41,853 bases of DNA. Origin: a virus. The stretch is taken from positions 1-41,853 of the IMG/VR virus record IMGVR_UViG_3300020421_000050; one strand, written 5' to 3'. Positions 30,165 to 37,754 of this stretch are shown here, one piece after another. The notes below the pieces were generated by a model. That model was not told the DNA's origin. It made no database searches and worked only from the letters and a program-made list of their open reading frames with translations. Every line of letters begins with the position of its first letter. The first letter of the stretch is position 1. The position numbers and the translations under genes are program-made.

Positions 30165-31766
30165 ATGTCTTATAACAATCAATTGAAAGACGTAATGGGC
30201 GGATACAATCCTCATAATGAGCTTCTAGCTTCCTCTCGTAAATTGGTTTCTAAATGGGAGCCAACAGGTCTTTTAGAAGGTCTAAAAAATGAGAGTGAAT
30301 CTGCCGGTATGGCTGTTCTCTTGGAAAACCAAGCAAAACAGTTAATCGATGAAGCTTCACAAGTTGGTACTTCAGCTAATCAAGAGCAGTGGAGTGGCGT
30401 TGCCCTTCCATTAGTTCGCAGAATTTTTGCTGAATTATCATCACAGGAATTTGTTTCTGTTCAACCAATGAACTTACCTTCTGGTCTAATTTTTTACTTA
30501 GACTTCAAGTACGGTTCAACACAACAGGGTGGAAAATTACACGCGAAGAGCACAGATCTTCACGGTGATACTTCTAGCTCTGGCGACCCAGCTGGCGGTC
30601 TTTATGGCGCCGGTAAATGGGGTTATTCTATAAATGACAAGAACGCTGCAGCTACTGTTGCTATCGCAGCTTCTGCATCTGCTGCAGATGTACGTCATGA
30701 CGCTAACCTATCAGCTTCTGCTGTTGCTGGTGATCTTTCACTAGTTACTTTTACAGCTCCTGCTGATGGTGACTTAGACGGTGTCAAGGCGTGGTCAATT
30801 ACTGGTTCTGCCGGTAAAGTTGCTGCATTCTATCCAGCATTCACATCTATTAGCGGTACTACCGTTACTATGATCGTTTCTGGTTCGCTTGCTAACGGCA
30901 ACGCTGTTGACGTTCAGTATCACGCAGCACCAGGTGAAACATCACGTGGTGACTTCGAAACTTCATTTGCTTCTGAAGGATCTAATCCTGAAGAAGACAA
31001 TGTAGGAATACCTGAAGTCGACATACAGATGAAGTCAATTGCTATTACTGCGAAAACACGTAAGTTAAAAGCTGTATGGACTCCTGAGCTTGCTCAAGAC
31101 CTTAACGCTTATCACGCTGTTGACGCTGAAGCAGAATTGACTGCTATGCTTTCTGAGTACGTTTCTATGGAAATAGACTTGGAAATCATCGACATGTTAA
31201 AGTTAAACGCTTCTGCTAAAACTGAAAACTGGTCCGCTAAAGTTGGTTATGAAATCAACAATGCTGGAACAGCTTTCGAAAGCACAGCTGCTAACGCATC
31301 TGCTTACACAAAAGGTGAGTGGTTCCAAACTCTTGGCAACAAGATACAATCAGTTTCTAACGCAATTCATAAGAAGACACTACGTGGTGGTGCTAACTTC
31401 ATCGTGATTTCACCTGAAGTTGCTACTATTCTTGAGTCTATCCCAGGATTCGCAACAGACGCTGATGGCGACCCAACCAAGTCCTACGCAATGGGTGTAC
31501 AGAAGATTGGTGCATTAAATAACAGGTTTAACGTTTATAAGAACCCATACTTACAAGATGATCAGATTCTTGTTGGTTTTAGAGGTGCTCAGTTCCTAGA
31601 AACAGGTGCTGTTTATGCTCCTTACGTTCCTATGATCTTAACACCAGTTGTTTATGATCCAACTAACTTCACTCCACGTAGAGGTGTGATGACAAGATAC
31701 GCGAAGAAGATGGTTAGATCCGAATTCTACGGTCTTGTTAACGTTGCAGATTCAGGACTTGTGTAA
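30165..31766 (+). CDS. 23: Major capsid protein (gp23-like)
   Basis: A 533-residue T4-type major head protein. The diagnostic N-terminal block EQWSGVALPLVRRIFAEL followed by SVQPMNLPSGLIFYLDFKYG is present, as is the C-terminal block with FVVISPEVATILES-like sequence and LVGFRGAQFLETGAVYAPYVP. A predicted gp21 cleavage site, LIDE63/A64, sits where T4 gp23 is cut (after residue 65), so a 63-residue propeptide would be removed. An Ala/Ser/Gly-rich segment around residues 165-260 corresponds to the insertion domain. It has a GGAGAA ribosome-binding site 14 bases after gp22 and more CGT/CGC arginine codons than neighbouring genes, consistent with high expression. An intrinsic terminator follows. 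Confidence 0.97.
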   Translation: MSYNNQLKDVMGGYNPHNELLASSRKLVSKWEPTGLLEGLKNESESAGMAVLLENQAKQLIDEASQVGTSANQEQWSGVALPLVRRIFAELSSQEFVSVQPMNLPSGLIFYLDFKYGSTQQGGKLHAKSTDLHGDTSSSGDPAGGLYGAGKWGYSINDKNAAATVAIAASASAADVRHDANLSASAVAGDLSLVTFTAPADGDLDGVKAWSITGSAGKVAAFYPAFTSISGTTVTMIVSGSLANGNAVDVQYHAAPGETSRGDFETSFASEGSNPEEDNVGIPEVDIQMKSIAITAKTRKLKAVWTPELAQDLNAYHAVDAEAELTAMLSEYVSMEIDLEIIDMLKLNASAKTENWSAKVGYEINNAGTAFESTAANASAYTKGEWFQTLGNKIQSVSNAIHKKTLRGGANFIVISPEVATILESIPGFATDADGDPTKSYAMGVQKIGALNNRFNVYKNPYLQDDQILVGFRGAQFLETGAVYAPYVPMILTPVVYDPTNFTPRRGVMTRYAKKMVRSEFYGLVNVADSGLV

Positions 31767-31795
31767 GCTAATTTAGCTTTTAAGTCTTAATCTAG

Positions 31796-31826
31796 AAAAA
31801 GGGGTTCTTGTTTGAGCCCCTTTTTT
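31796..31826 (+). terminator. Rho-independent terminator after the capsid gene
   Basis: GGGGTTC (31801-31807) pairs with GAGCCCC (31814-31820) across a six-base loop, with one G-T wobble. It is flanked by five A upstream and followed by six T (31821-31826). It lies 30 bases after the gp23 stop and would end the head transcript. It is the clearest terminator in the window. Confidence 0.92.
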
Positions 31827-31854
31827 GTTTTCCTAATCTATTCCTACTTACACG

Positions 31855-31863
31855 ATATTTATA
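31855..31863 (+). promoter_or_regulatory. Candidate late promoter element (ATATTTATA) before the neck module
   Basis: An exact copy of the recurring element, between the gp23 terminator and the gp13-like gene and 29 bases before its ATG. Because a terminator lies just upstream, a promoter is needed here, which makes this the best-supported of the copies. Confidence 0.5.
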
Positions 31864-31892
31864 AAAGGAAACGTTTCTAATCGGAGAATAAA

Positions 31893-33047
31893 ATGGCAGT
31901 AACTATATGGTCAGGTACTAGTGCATTCCAAGCTGGTCAAACTCCTTATGGGTTTTATGATTCTGATAATGCATTCACATCATCCGCTGATCAGTTTGCA
32001 GACTGGGCAGCAAAAAGATTAGGTTATCCAATAGTAGATGTAGAATTGCAGTCAGGGTCTTTTTATGCATGCTTTGAAGAAGCTGTAACAGAGTACGGAT
32101 CACAAGTCAATCAATTTAATATAAGAGATAATATGCTCCACTTGCAAGGACAATCAACAGGGTCTGCGCTTACAGGAAAGAAAATAACACCAACATTAGG
32201 TAGAACTATATTCTTAAGCCAGCAGTACGGAACAGAAGCAGGTGCAGGTGGTTTTGTCGACTGGAAAAAAGGCAGTATAAGTGTTGTTAGTGGTAGTCAA
32301 GAGTATGATCTAAATGCTTTATATGGAGAAGCATCAGAATCAGGCAAAGCAATGGAAATTAAGAAAGTTTATCATGAGGCACCTGCAGCAGCAAATAAGT
32401 ATTATGATCCTTATGCAACAACAGGAACAGGAACAGCAAATTTTGTAGACGGATTTTTTGGAACAGGCCAATTTTCTCCAGCTGTATCATTTGTCCTCAT
32501 GCCTGTATTTGAAGATATGCTGAGAATGCAAGCAATAGAACTAAATGATCAAATGAGAAAATCAGCATATTCTTTTACATTGATAAACAATAAATTAAAT
32601 ATTTTTCCTAATCCAACAACAAACTATAAGTTGTATTTTGACTACATATTAACTGATCAGAGGAACAACACGTTAATAACAGGTAGTGGTGAACCAGAAT
32701 CAGTTATATCTGACTATTCTAATGCACCTTATAATAATATGGTTTATGAATATATTAATGATGTTGGAAAGCAATGGATTAGAAAGTATGGACTTGCACT
32801 GTGTAAAGAACTGCTAGGTAATATAAGGAGTAAATTTGGTGCAATACCAATACCTAATGCAGAAGTAAATTTAGATGGTGAAACTCTAAGATCAGAAGCA
32901 ACCACAGAAAAAGAAGGACTGATTGCAGAATTAAGAGAAACTCTGGAGCAAACAAGCAGAAAAATTTTGATGGAAGCAGACAGTGAAGAGAGCACAAGAT
33001 TACAGGAGAAACTTAATAAAGTACCACTCAATATCTACATAGGATAA
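31893..33047 (+). CDS. 13: Neck protein (gp13-like)
   Basis: A 384-residue structural protein. The C-terminal third (VYEYINDVGKQWIRKYGLALCKELLGNIRSKF, then PIPNAEVNLDGETLRSEA and a charged helix ending in VPLNIYIG) resembles the neck proteins gp13 of T4-type marine phages, which complete the filled head and form the connector to the tail. The N-terminal part (SADQFADWAAKRLGYPIVDVEL) also fits this group. It opens the block after the capsid terminator, with CGGAGAATAAA before the start, and is followed after four bases by the gp14-like gene. The gene-number assignment rests on sequence style plus the 13-14-15 order and would need a profile search to confirm. Confidence 0.75.
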   Translation: MAVTIWSGTSAFQAGQTPYGFYDSDNAFTSSADQFADWAAKRLGYPIVDVELQSGSFYACFEEAVTEYGSQVNQFNIRDNMLHLQGQSTGSALTGKKITPTLGRTIFLSQQYGTEAGAGGFVDWKKGSISVVSGSQEYDLNALYGEASESGKAMEIKKVYHEAPAAANKYYDPYATTGTGTANFVDGFFGTGQFSPAVSFVLMPVFEDMLRMQAIELNDQMRKSAYSFTLINNKLNIFPNPTTNYKLYFDYILTDQRNNTLITGSGEPESVISDYSNAPYNNMVYEYINDVGKQWIRKYGLALCKELLGNIRSKFGAIPIPNAEVNLDGETLRSEATTEKEGLIAELRETLEQTSRKILMEADSEESTRLQEKLNKVPLNIYIG

Positions 33048-33051
33048 CTTA

Positions 33052-33540
33052 ATGGCTGGTAGATTCATAAGAACAAGAGATTTAGAATTCTTTGATACAA
33101 TAAATAAAGAATTAGTAGGTGATCCTGTCAACTCAAAAGATGGTATTATAAATCAAGAAGTAGTAATTTATAAAGTAGATGTATATGAAACTTCTACTAA
33201 TATCTACGGTGAAAGCTCTTCCGGAAGGACTTATAGAAAAGGCGTAAAATTAAATTGTATTATAGAAGCTGAAGATTTTGATTTTGAAACTACAGAGTTT
33301 GGTCCTGATTTAAATCAAAACGGAACCTTCTCTTTCCTAAGACAATCACTAATAGATGCAGACAACTTTGTTCCAGATATTGGTGATGTTATTGATTGGA
33401 ACTACACTTACTGGGAAGTCAGCTCAATAAATGAAAATCAGCTTCTTGGTGGAATGCAAGAAAATAATCATTCAGTAGTTTTATCTGCTTATTTAACAGA
33501 ACCAACGAGGCTTAATATACAAAGACTGAGGTCTAGCTAA
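33052..33540 (+). CDS. 14: Neck protein (gp14-like)
   Basis: A 162-residue protein, shorter than T4 gp14 (about 256). It begins AGRFIRTRDLEFFDTINKELVGD, has VYETSTNIYGESSSGRTYRKGVKL in the middle and ends with GDVIDWNYTYWEVSSINENQL and a beta-rich tail. These features match short gp14-type neck proteins of marine T4-like phages. It would join gp13 on the head side to the tail terminator. The stop codon overlaps the ATG of the next gene (TAATG), so translation is coupled. The assignment depends partly on gene order. Confidence 0.68.
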   Translation: MAGRFIRTRDLEFFDTINKELVGDPVNSKDGIINQEVVIYKVDVYETSTNIYGESSSGRTYRKGVKLNCIIEAEDFDFETTEFGPDLNQNGTFSFLRQSLIDADNFVPDIGDVIDWNYTYWEVSSINENQLLGGMQENNHSVVLSAYLTEPTRLNIQRLRSS

Positions 33541-34310
33541 TGGCTAAGATAATACCACCTCAATTACAAACTAATCAAGACAAGATTAATAGAGGAAATG
33601 AAGTAAGAAGAGATACTGATAAAACCAAAAATATTTCAGTAGGGCTTTTAGAAGTAGATTCCGCACTATTTTATTATTTTGAACACGTTATAAAACCAGA
33701 AATTGAAGAAGCAGGTGAAACTGTAAAAGTACCATTAGTATATGCAAACGCAGAAAGATGGAAGTCAATAAGAAAAGAAGGCTACGCAAGAGATCATAAA
33801 AATAAAAGGCTTACACCAGTTATAGCATTTAGAAGAACAAGCTTTGCTAAAGATACTAATATGCCAGTAGATAAGCTAGATCCTCTAAATCCGAAAATAC
33901 ACAGGACATATCAAGCACAATACACAAGAGAGAACAGGTACGATAAGTTTTCTGCAACACAAGGTATTGTGCCAAAAAATGAATATTATTCTGTAGCAGT
34001 ACCAGACTATGTAACTCTAAGTTATGACTTCATAATATGGACAAACTTTACTGATCAGATGAATAGTATAGTTGAAAAGATTAACTGGTCAGAAGGTTCA
34101 TACTGGGGAGATGAAAGCAAATTTAAATTTAGGGCAACTATTGATAGTTTTGAAGACGCAAGTGAATATGAGACAGCAATAAGAAATATAAAGACAAACT
34201 TTTCTGTGACAATACATGGGTACTTATTGCCAGAAACATTTAGCAATGTAACAACAACACAAAAGTATTTCTCAAAGAAGAAGATAATGCTTAACGAGAC
34301 AGCAGAATGA
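33540..34310 (+). CDS. 15: Tail sheath stabiliser / tail completion protein (gp15-like), copy 1
   Basis: A 256-residue protein with the gp15 pattern: a helix (LEVDSALFYYFEHVIKP) and a strand VKVPLVYANAERW. An arginine-rich middle follows (PVIAFRRTSFAKD), then VAVPDYVTLSYDFIIWTNFTDQMNSIVEKI and a C-terminal GYLLPETF. T4 gp15 (272 residues) forms the hexameric tail terminator that stabilises the contracted sheath and docks to the neck. Start and stop overlap both neighbours (TAATG and ATGA junctions). The immediately following gene is a clear paralogue. Assignment to gp15 is by motif arrangement, length and position after gp13/gp14. Confidence 0.75.
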   Translation: MAKIIPPQLQTNQDKINRGNEVRRDTDKTKNISVGLLEVDSALFYYFEHVIKPEIEEAGETVKVPLVYANAERWKSIRKEGYARDHKNKRLTPVIAFRRTSFAKDTNMPVDKLDPLNPKIHRTYQAQYTRENRYDKFSATQGIVPKNEYYSVAVPDYVTLSYDFIIWTNFTDQMNSIVEKINWSEGSYWGDESKFKFRATIDSFEDASEYETAIRNIKTNFSVTIHGYLLPETFSNVTTTQKYFSKKKIMLNETAE

Positions 34311-35419
34311 ATAAATTAGTACCAGCAAACAGACAAGTCAGGACTGACAAAATCAATAGAGGAAGAGAACTAACTCGTACAGGTGACAAAGTAAGAGGCG
34401 TTACAGTTGGGCTACAAGATATTGATTCTGCATTATTTTGGTATTTTGAAAATATCATAAAACCTGACATAAAGGAAGCAGGTGAAAGAGTTAAAGTTCC
34501 TGTTATGTATGCCAATCCTGAAAGATGGGCTTCAATACAAAGGTATGGGTTTATAAGAGACAATAAAAGAAAAATTATGGCTCCTGTTATAGCATTTAGA
34601 AGAACATCTATGACAAAAGACACCAACATACCAGTAGATAAATTAAATGCAACTGATCCTAAAATACATTACATTATGCAGTCACAGTACTCTAAGGTCA
34701 ACAGGTACGATAAGTTTTCTGCAACAAGAGGGAAAATTAAAAAGCATGAAATGTATTCAGTAGCTGTTCCTGACTATGTAGTATTATCGTATGACTTTAC
34801 TGTATGGACAAATTATACCGACCAGATGAACAGCATAATAGAAAAAATAAATTGGTCAGAGGGTTCATACTGGGGCGAAGAAGGAAAATTTAAGTTTAGA
34901 GCAACTATTGATAGCTTTGAAGATGCTAGTGAATTTGATTCAAATATAAGAAATATAAAGACAAATTTTTCTGTAACACTAAATGGCTATCTTTTACCAG
35001 ATGCTTATCCACCAACAGCAGATACAACACAGCAATTTATTACACCTTCTCAATTGACAATGAATGAGAACGGTGATTCTACAATATTAAGTGGAGATGA
35101 TGCATTACCAGGGGATGGAACAACAATACTTCCAAACAATCCTGGAGGAGTTCAAAATACAACGACAGGCACAGGAGCATCTCAAGGAACATTTGGTGAA
35201 ACTCTCACACTACAAGCAGGTGCAAATCTAGTATTTTCTGATATATTATTTGACGGATCTAGTCCTGTTACAGCAACAATAGCAATGTCAGACACACCTG
35301 TCTTTACATCTGTTTCAGCATCTACATTCTCTTCAGAGGGAACAGCATCTTTTGCAGCATTAGTTGTTGACGGTGATGCTGTTGGTCCTGGACAAGAAAT
35401 TGATGGTGGTACTTTTTAG
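34307..35419 (+). CDS. Tail completion protein (gp15-like), copy 2 with C-terminal extension
   Basis: A 370-residue protein whose first 240 residues are strongly similar to the upstream gene, with long identical or near-identical runs such as the one containing TDQMNSI-EKINWSEGSYWG and KFKFRATIDSFEDASE. The last 130 or so residues are unrelated to copy 1: Thr/Ser/Gly-rich, low-complexity, with SDTPVFTSVSASTFSSEGTASF, a style seen in phage fibre proteins. It probably arose by tandem duplication followed by fusion to a fibre-like tail. The two copies could form a mixed ring or serve different rings of the tail terminator. The extension could anchor fibres or collar material; this is speculation. 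Confidence 0.75.
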   Translation: MNKLVPANRQVRTDKINRGRELTRTGDKVRGVTVGLQDIDSALFWYFENIIKPDIKEAGERVKVPVMYANPERWASIQRYGFIRDNKRKIMAPVIAFRRTSMTKDTNIPVDKLNATDPKIHYIMQSQYSKVNRYDKFSATRGKIKKHEMYSVAVPDYVVLSYDFTVWTNYTDQMNSIIEKINWSEGSYWGEEGKFKFRATIDSFEDASEFDSNIRNIKTNFSVTLNGYLLPDAYPPTADTTQQFITPSQLTMNENGDSTILSGDDALPGDGTTILPNNPGGVQNTTTGTGASQGTFGETLTLQAGANLVFSDILFDGSSPVTATIAMSDTPVFTSVSASTFSSEGTASFAALVVDGDAVGPGQEIDGGTF

Positions 35420-35441
35420 AAAAAACAATACTTATCTATAA

Positions 35442-35477
35442 GGCTATATAGCCGCAAACATATGAGTATATACTCAT
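35442..35477. repeat. Two adjacent perfect palindromes upstream of a fibre gene
   Basis: GGCTATATAGCC (35442-35453) and ATGAGTATATACTCAT (35462-35477) are perfect inverted repeats eight bases apart in the 87-base gap before the gene at 35507. They can form hairpins in RNA or be sites for a symmetric DNA-binding protein. No T-run follows either of them. Confidence 0.75.
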
Positions 35478-35506
35478 CCACATAAACTTAGGAGTGCTGT
35501 TAGATA

Positions 35507-35959
35507 ATGGCTCAAACTGTTAAGATACGAAGATCCGCAGTAGCGAATAGAGTACCGGGTACTGGATCACTTGAACTCGGAGAATTGGCTGTCAATACAA
35601 AAGACGGCAAACTTTATTTTGTCAAAGAAGATGGAGACAAGACTGTAGAGCAGATACTCACAACATCTGCAAATATTACAGGATCACTTCAAATAAGCGA
35701 TCTTACATTAAATGATTCATTTAGTTACGGAAATACAGTTTGGAATGAGACTAGCGGCATTAATCAACTATCAGGGTCGAGCTTTCAGTTCAGGTCTGGA
35801 ACACCTCCAGAACTACAGATACATAATGGCAACGATGAAGTTATCTTTAAAGTAGACGACAAAGTAGTTGTACTAGGTGCAAGAACAACAACACCAACAG
35901 CAGTTGCAGGAGGAATGTTTTACTCAGGCAGTGGTGAATGGTTTGTTGGAGTTGATTAG
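35507..35959 (+). CDS. Short tail-fibre / appendage protein with Mtd-like N-terminus
   Basis: A 150-residue protein. The N-terminus (KIRRSAVANRVP...LELGELAVNTKDGKLYFVKEDG) is the small beta module found at the start of many phage fibre and receptor-binding proteins, including the major tropism determinant type; it usually attaches the protein to the tail. The rest is Ser/Thr/Gly-rich beta sequence ending in MFYSGSGEWFVGVD. AGGAG lies about 14 bases before the start. It begins a series of three fibre-type genes that continues to the window end. The receptor target is unknown. The module identification is good, but the exact role (adaptor or small tip) is uncertain. Confidence 0.75.
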   Translation: MAQTVKIRRSAVANRVPGTGSLELGELAVNTKDGKLYFVKEDGDKTVEQILTTSANITGSLQISDLTLNDSFSYGNTVWNETSGINQLSGSSFQFRSGTPPELQIHNGNDEVIFKVDDKVVVLGARTTTPTAVAGGMFYSGSGEWFVGVD

Positions 35960-35996
35960 TATATATAAAAAAAAGAATTTATTGTATAATAAAACA

Positions 35997-36005
35997 ATAT
36001 TTATA
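35997..36005 (+). promoter_or_regulatory. Candidate late promoter element (ATATTTATA) before fibre genes
   Basis: An exact copy of the recurring element, 33 bases upstream of the ATG at 36039 and within the 79-base gap after the short fibre gene. Confidence 0.4.
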
Positions 36006-36038
36006 CATAGAACTAGATTTGCTTAATAGGAGAATATA

Positions 36039-37439
36039 ATGGCAACATGGAAAAAGGTGATCGTAAGTGGTTCGTCCGCAGCACTTTCGGCGCTACAATT
36101 AGATACTGCACTACCGATAGCATCAGGTGGTACAGGTGCAAAAACAGCAGCTGCAGCTAGAACTGCTCTTGGTGTTGACGCAGCAGGGACGGACAATTCA
36201 ACAGCAGTAACAATTGCTTCAGGAATATCAACTCCTGACTATATTACAATTAGTGGACAAGAGATCACTCCAGGTCTAATTGACTTGGCAAGTGATGTCA
36301 CAGGTGTTCTTCCTTCAGCAAATTTAGACGCAGATACTGCACACTTAAGTGGAACACAGACATTTTCTGGAGATAAGACATTTAGTGGTACTCTTACAGC
36401 TAATGGAGATGCAAACTTTGGTGATGATCCTGCATCAGATACTATAACTATAAGAAGTAGAGTAGCATCATCACTTGTCCCATCCTCTGACAGCAGTGTG
36501 GATTTAGGTTCTACTTCACTTTATTGGGCAAATGCATATATCGATGCAATAACCACAACAGGAAATATTAATGCGGGCGGGATGGTCTCAGGATCTTTTA
36601 TTAGTTCTTCTAGAGAAGTACACATTAAAGGTATGGCGGTTTCTGCTTCAATAGCATCTTTATCTGCGGCATCTGGTGAAGCTAATGAATCTGCATTTAA
36701 AACAATTAGTATATCAACTAATATGAGTGCACAAGCAGTTGTTGCAGACACCGATGCTGACACATTAAGTATTGCTGAAGGTGCAGGACTTGCTATAACA
36801 ACTAATGCAGGCACTGATACAATTACATTTGCTACTGATGGCGTGCTAGAAGACTTAGACACATTAGGTGCAGCAAGTGCTGATGGAGAATTTATCGTAG
36901 CAACAGGTGCAGGAGCATTTGCATATGAGTCTGGTAATACTGCAAGAACATCTCTAGGATTGGGAACAGGTGACGCACCAACATTCGCTACTGTTAACAC
37001 AGGGCAAGGTGCAAACGAATTATACGCTATGAATCAGAACGTCAGAACTTCTGATAGCCCTACATTCGCATCACTAACACTATCAGGAGACTTGGTAGTT
37101 GAAGGTGATACAACAACCCTGTCAACATCAAACTTAACAGTTGAAGATAGATTCGTTTTTATCGCGACAGGATCAGCAGCTGCTAACGTGGATGGTGGTA
37201 TTGTTGTTCAGAGTGGTTCATCAGCAGACACAGGATCAGCATTGTATCATGATAAAGACTCACAAAGATGGGCAGTTGCTAAAGCAATAAAAGCAGAAGC
37301 AACAGCAGTCACACCACTATCATTTGTATCTACAGTAACAACAAATGCTACGGCTCCAAATACAGCATCTGGATCGTACGGTGTTGGTGAGATGTGGGTT
37401 GAGACTGATACACAGGACATTTATATAAGAACAGCTTAA
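36039..37439 (+). CDS. Tail-fibre protein, modular
   Basis: A 466-residue fibre-type protein. It starts MATWKKVIVSGSSAALSAL, an N-terminal tag shared with the gene at 37755. It then has the fibre motif IASGGTGAKTAAAARTALG, a module (DYITISGQEITPGLIDL...DVTGVLP) also found in the 37755 gene, and repeated DTLSIAEGAGLAITTNAGTDTI-style beta units. The C-terminal domain contains SNLTVEDRFVFIATGS and GEMWVETDTQDIYIRT. AGGAGAATATA precedes the start. It is likely part of a side or long tail fibre, or a baseplate-wedge appendage. There are no cysteines or enzymatic motifs. Confidence 0.8.
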   Translation: MATWKKVIVSGSSAALSALQLDTALPIASGGTGAKTAAAARTALGVDAAGTDNSTAVTIASGISTPDYITISGQEITPGLIDLASDVTGVLPSANLDADTAHLSGTQTFSGDKTFSGTLTANGDANFGDDPASDTITIRSRVASSLVPSSDSSVDLGSTSLYWANAYIDAITTTGNINAGGMVSGSFISSSREVHIKGMAVSASIASLSAASGEANESAFKTISISTNMSAQAVVADTDADTLSIAEGAGLAITTNAGTDTITFATDGVLEDLDTLGAASADGEFIVATGAGAFAYESGNTARTSLGLGTGDAPTFATVNTGQGANELYAMNQNVRTSDSPTFASLTLSGDLVVEGDTTTLSTSNLTVEDRFVFIATGSAAANVDGGIVVQSGSSADTGSALYHDKDSQRWAVAKAIKAEATAVTPLSFVSTVTTNATAPNTASGSYGVGEMWVETDTQDIYIRTA

Positions 37440-37454
37440 TAGAAGAGGTTACGT

Positions 37455-37676
37455 ATGGCTTTGATTGCTAAAAACAAAGCAAAAGTATTACTTGATGATG
37501 TTCTTAAATTTGATAAGACTGAATTAGAATTCTTATACAAATTAATACAATCATCAATGATACCGGGAAAATATCTTAATCAAGCAGTAAGTGTAAGATC
37601 TAAGATCGAAAACATGTACAAAGTATCTGATATGGGATCAGAGCTTACTGCTACGATTTTGGAAGAAAATAAATAA
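37455..37676 (+). CDS. Small helical protein between fibre genes, unknown
   Basis: A 73-residue protein of alpha-helical character (KAKVLLDDVLKFDKTELEFLYKLIQSSM, then SVRSKIENMYKVSDMGSEL). It has no motif I recognise. It starts 15 bases after the previous fibre gene with AGAAGAGG as a ribosome-binding site, and is followed by a gap with a strong hairpin. A short gene placed between two fibre genes could be a fibre chaperone or a connector, but no feature proves this. Confidence 0.6.
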   Translation: MALIAKNKAKVLLDDVLKFDKTELEFLYKLIQSSMIPGKYLNQAVSVRSKIENMYKVSDMGSELTATILEENK

Positions 37677-37688
37677 TTAAACTATTGG

Positions 37689-37712
37689 CTCGAGAATAGG
37701 CATATTCTTGAG
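37689..37712 (+). other. Ten-base-pair hairpin in the leader of the last fibre gene
   Basis: CTCGAGAATA (37689-37698) pairs with TATTCTTGAG (37703-37712) around a four-base loop, with one G-T wobble. There is no T-run, so it is not a classical terminator. It could act as an RNA-processing or stability element between the 73-residue gene and the long fibre gene. Confidence 0.55.
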
Positions 37713-37754
37713 AAGTGGGCTCTAAAGAGTAACCAACCGTAGGAGAAAAATTAA

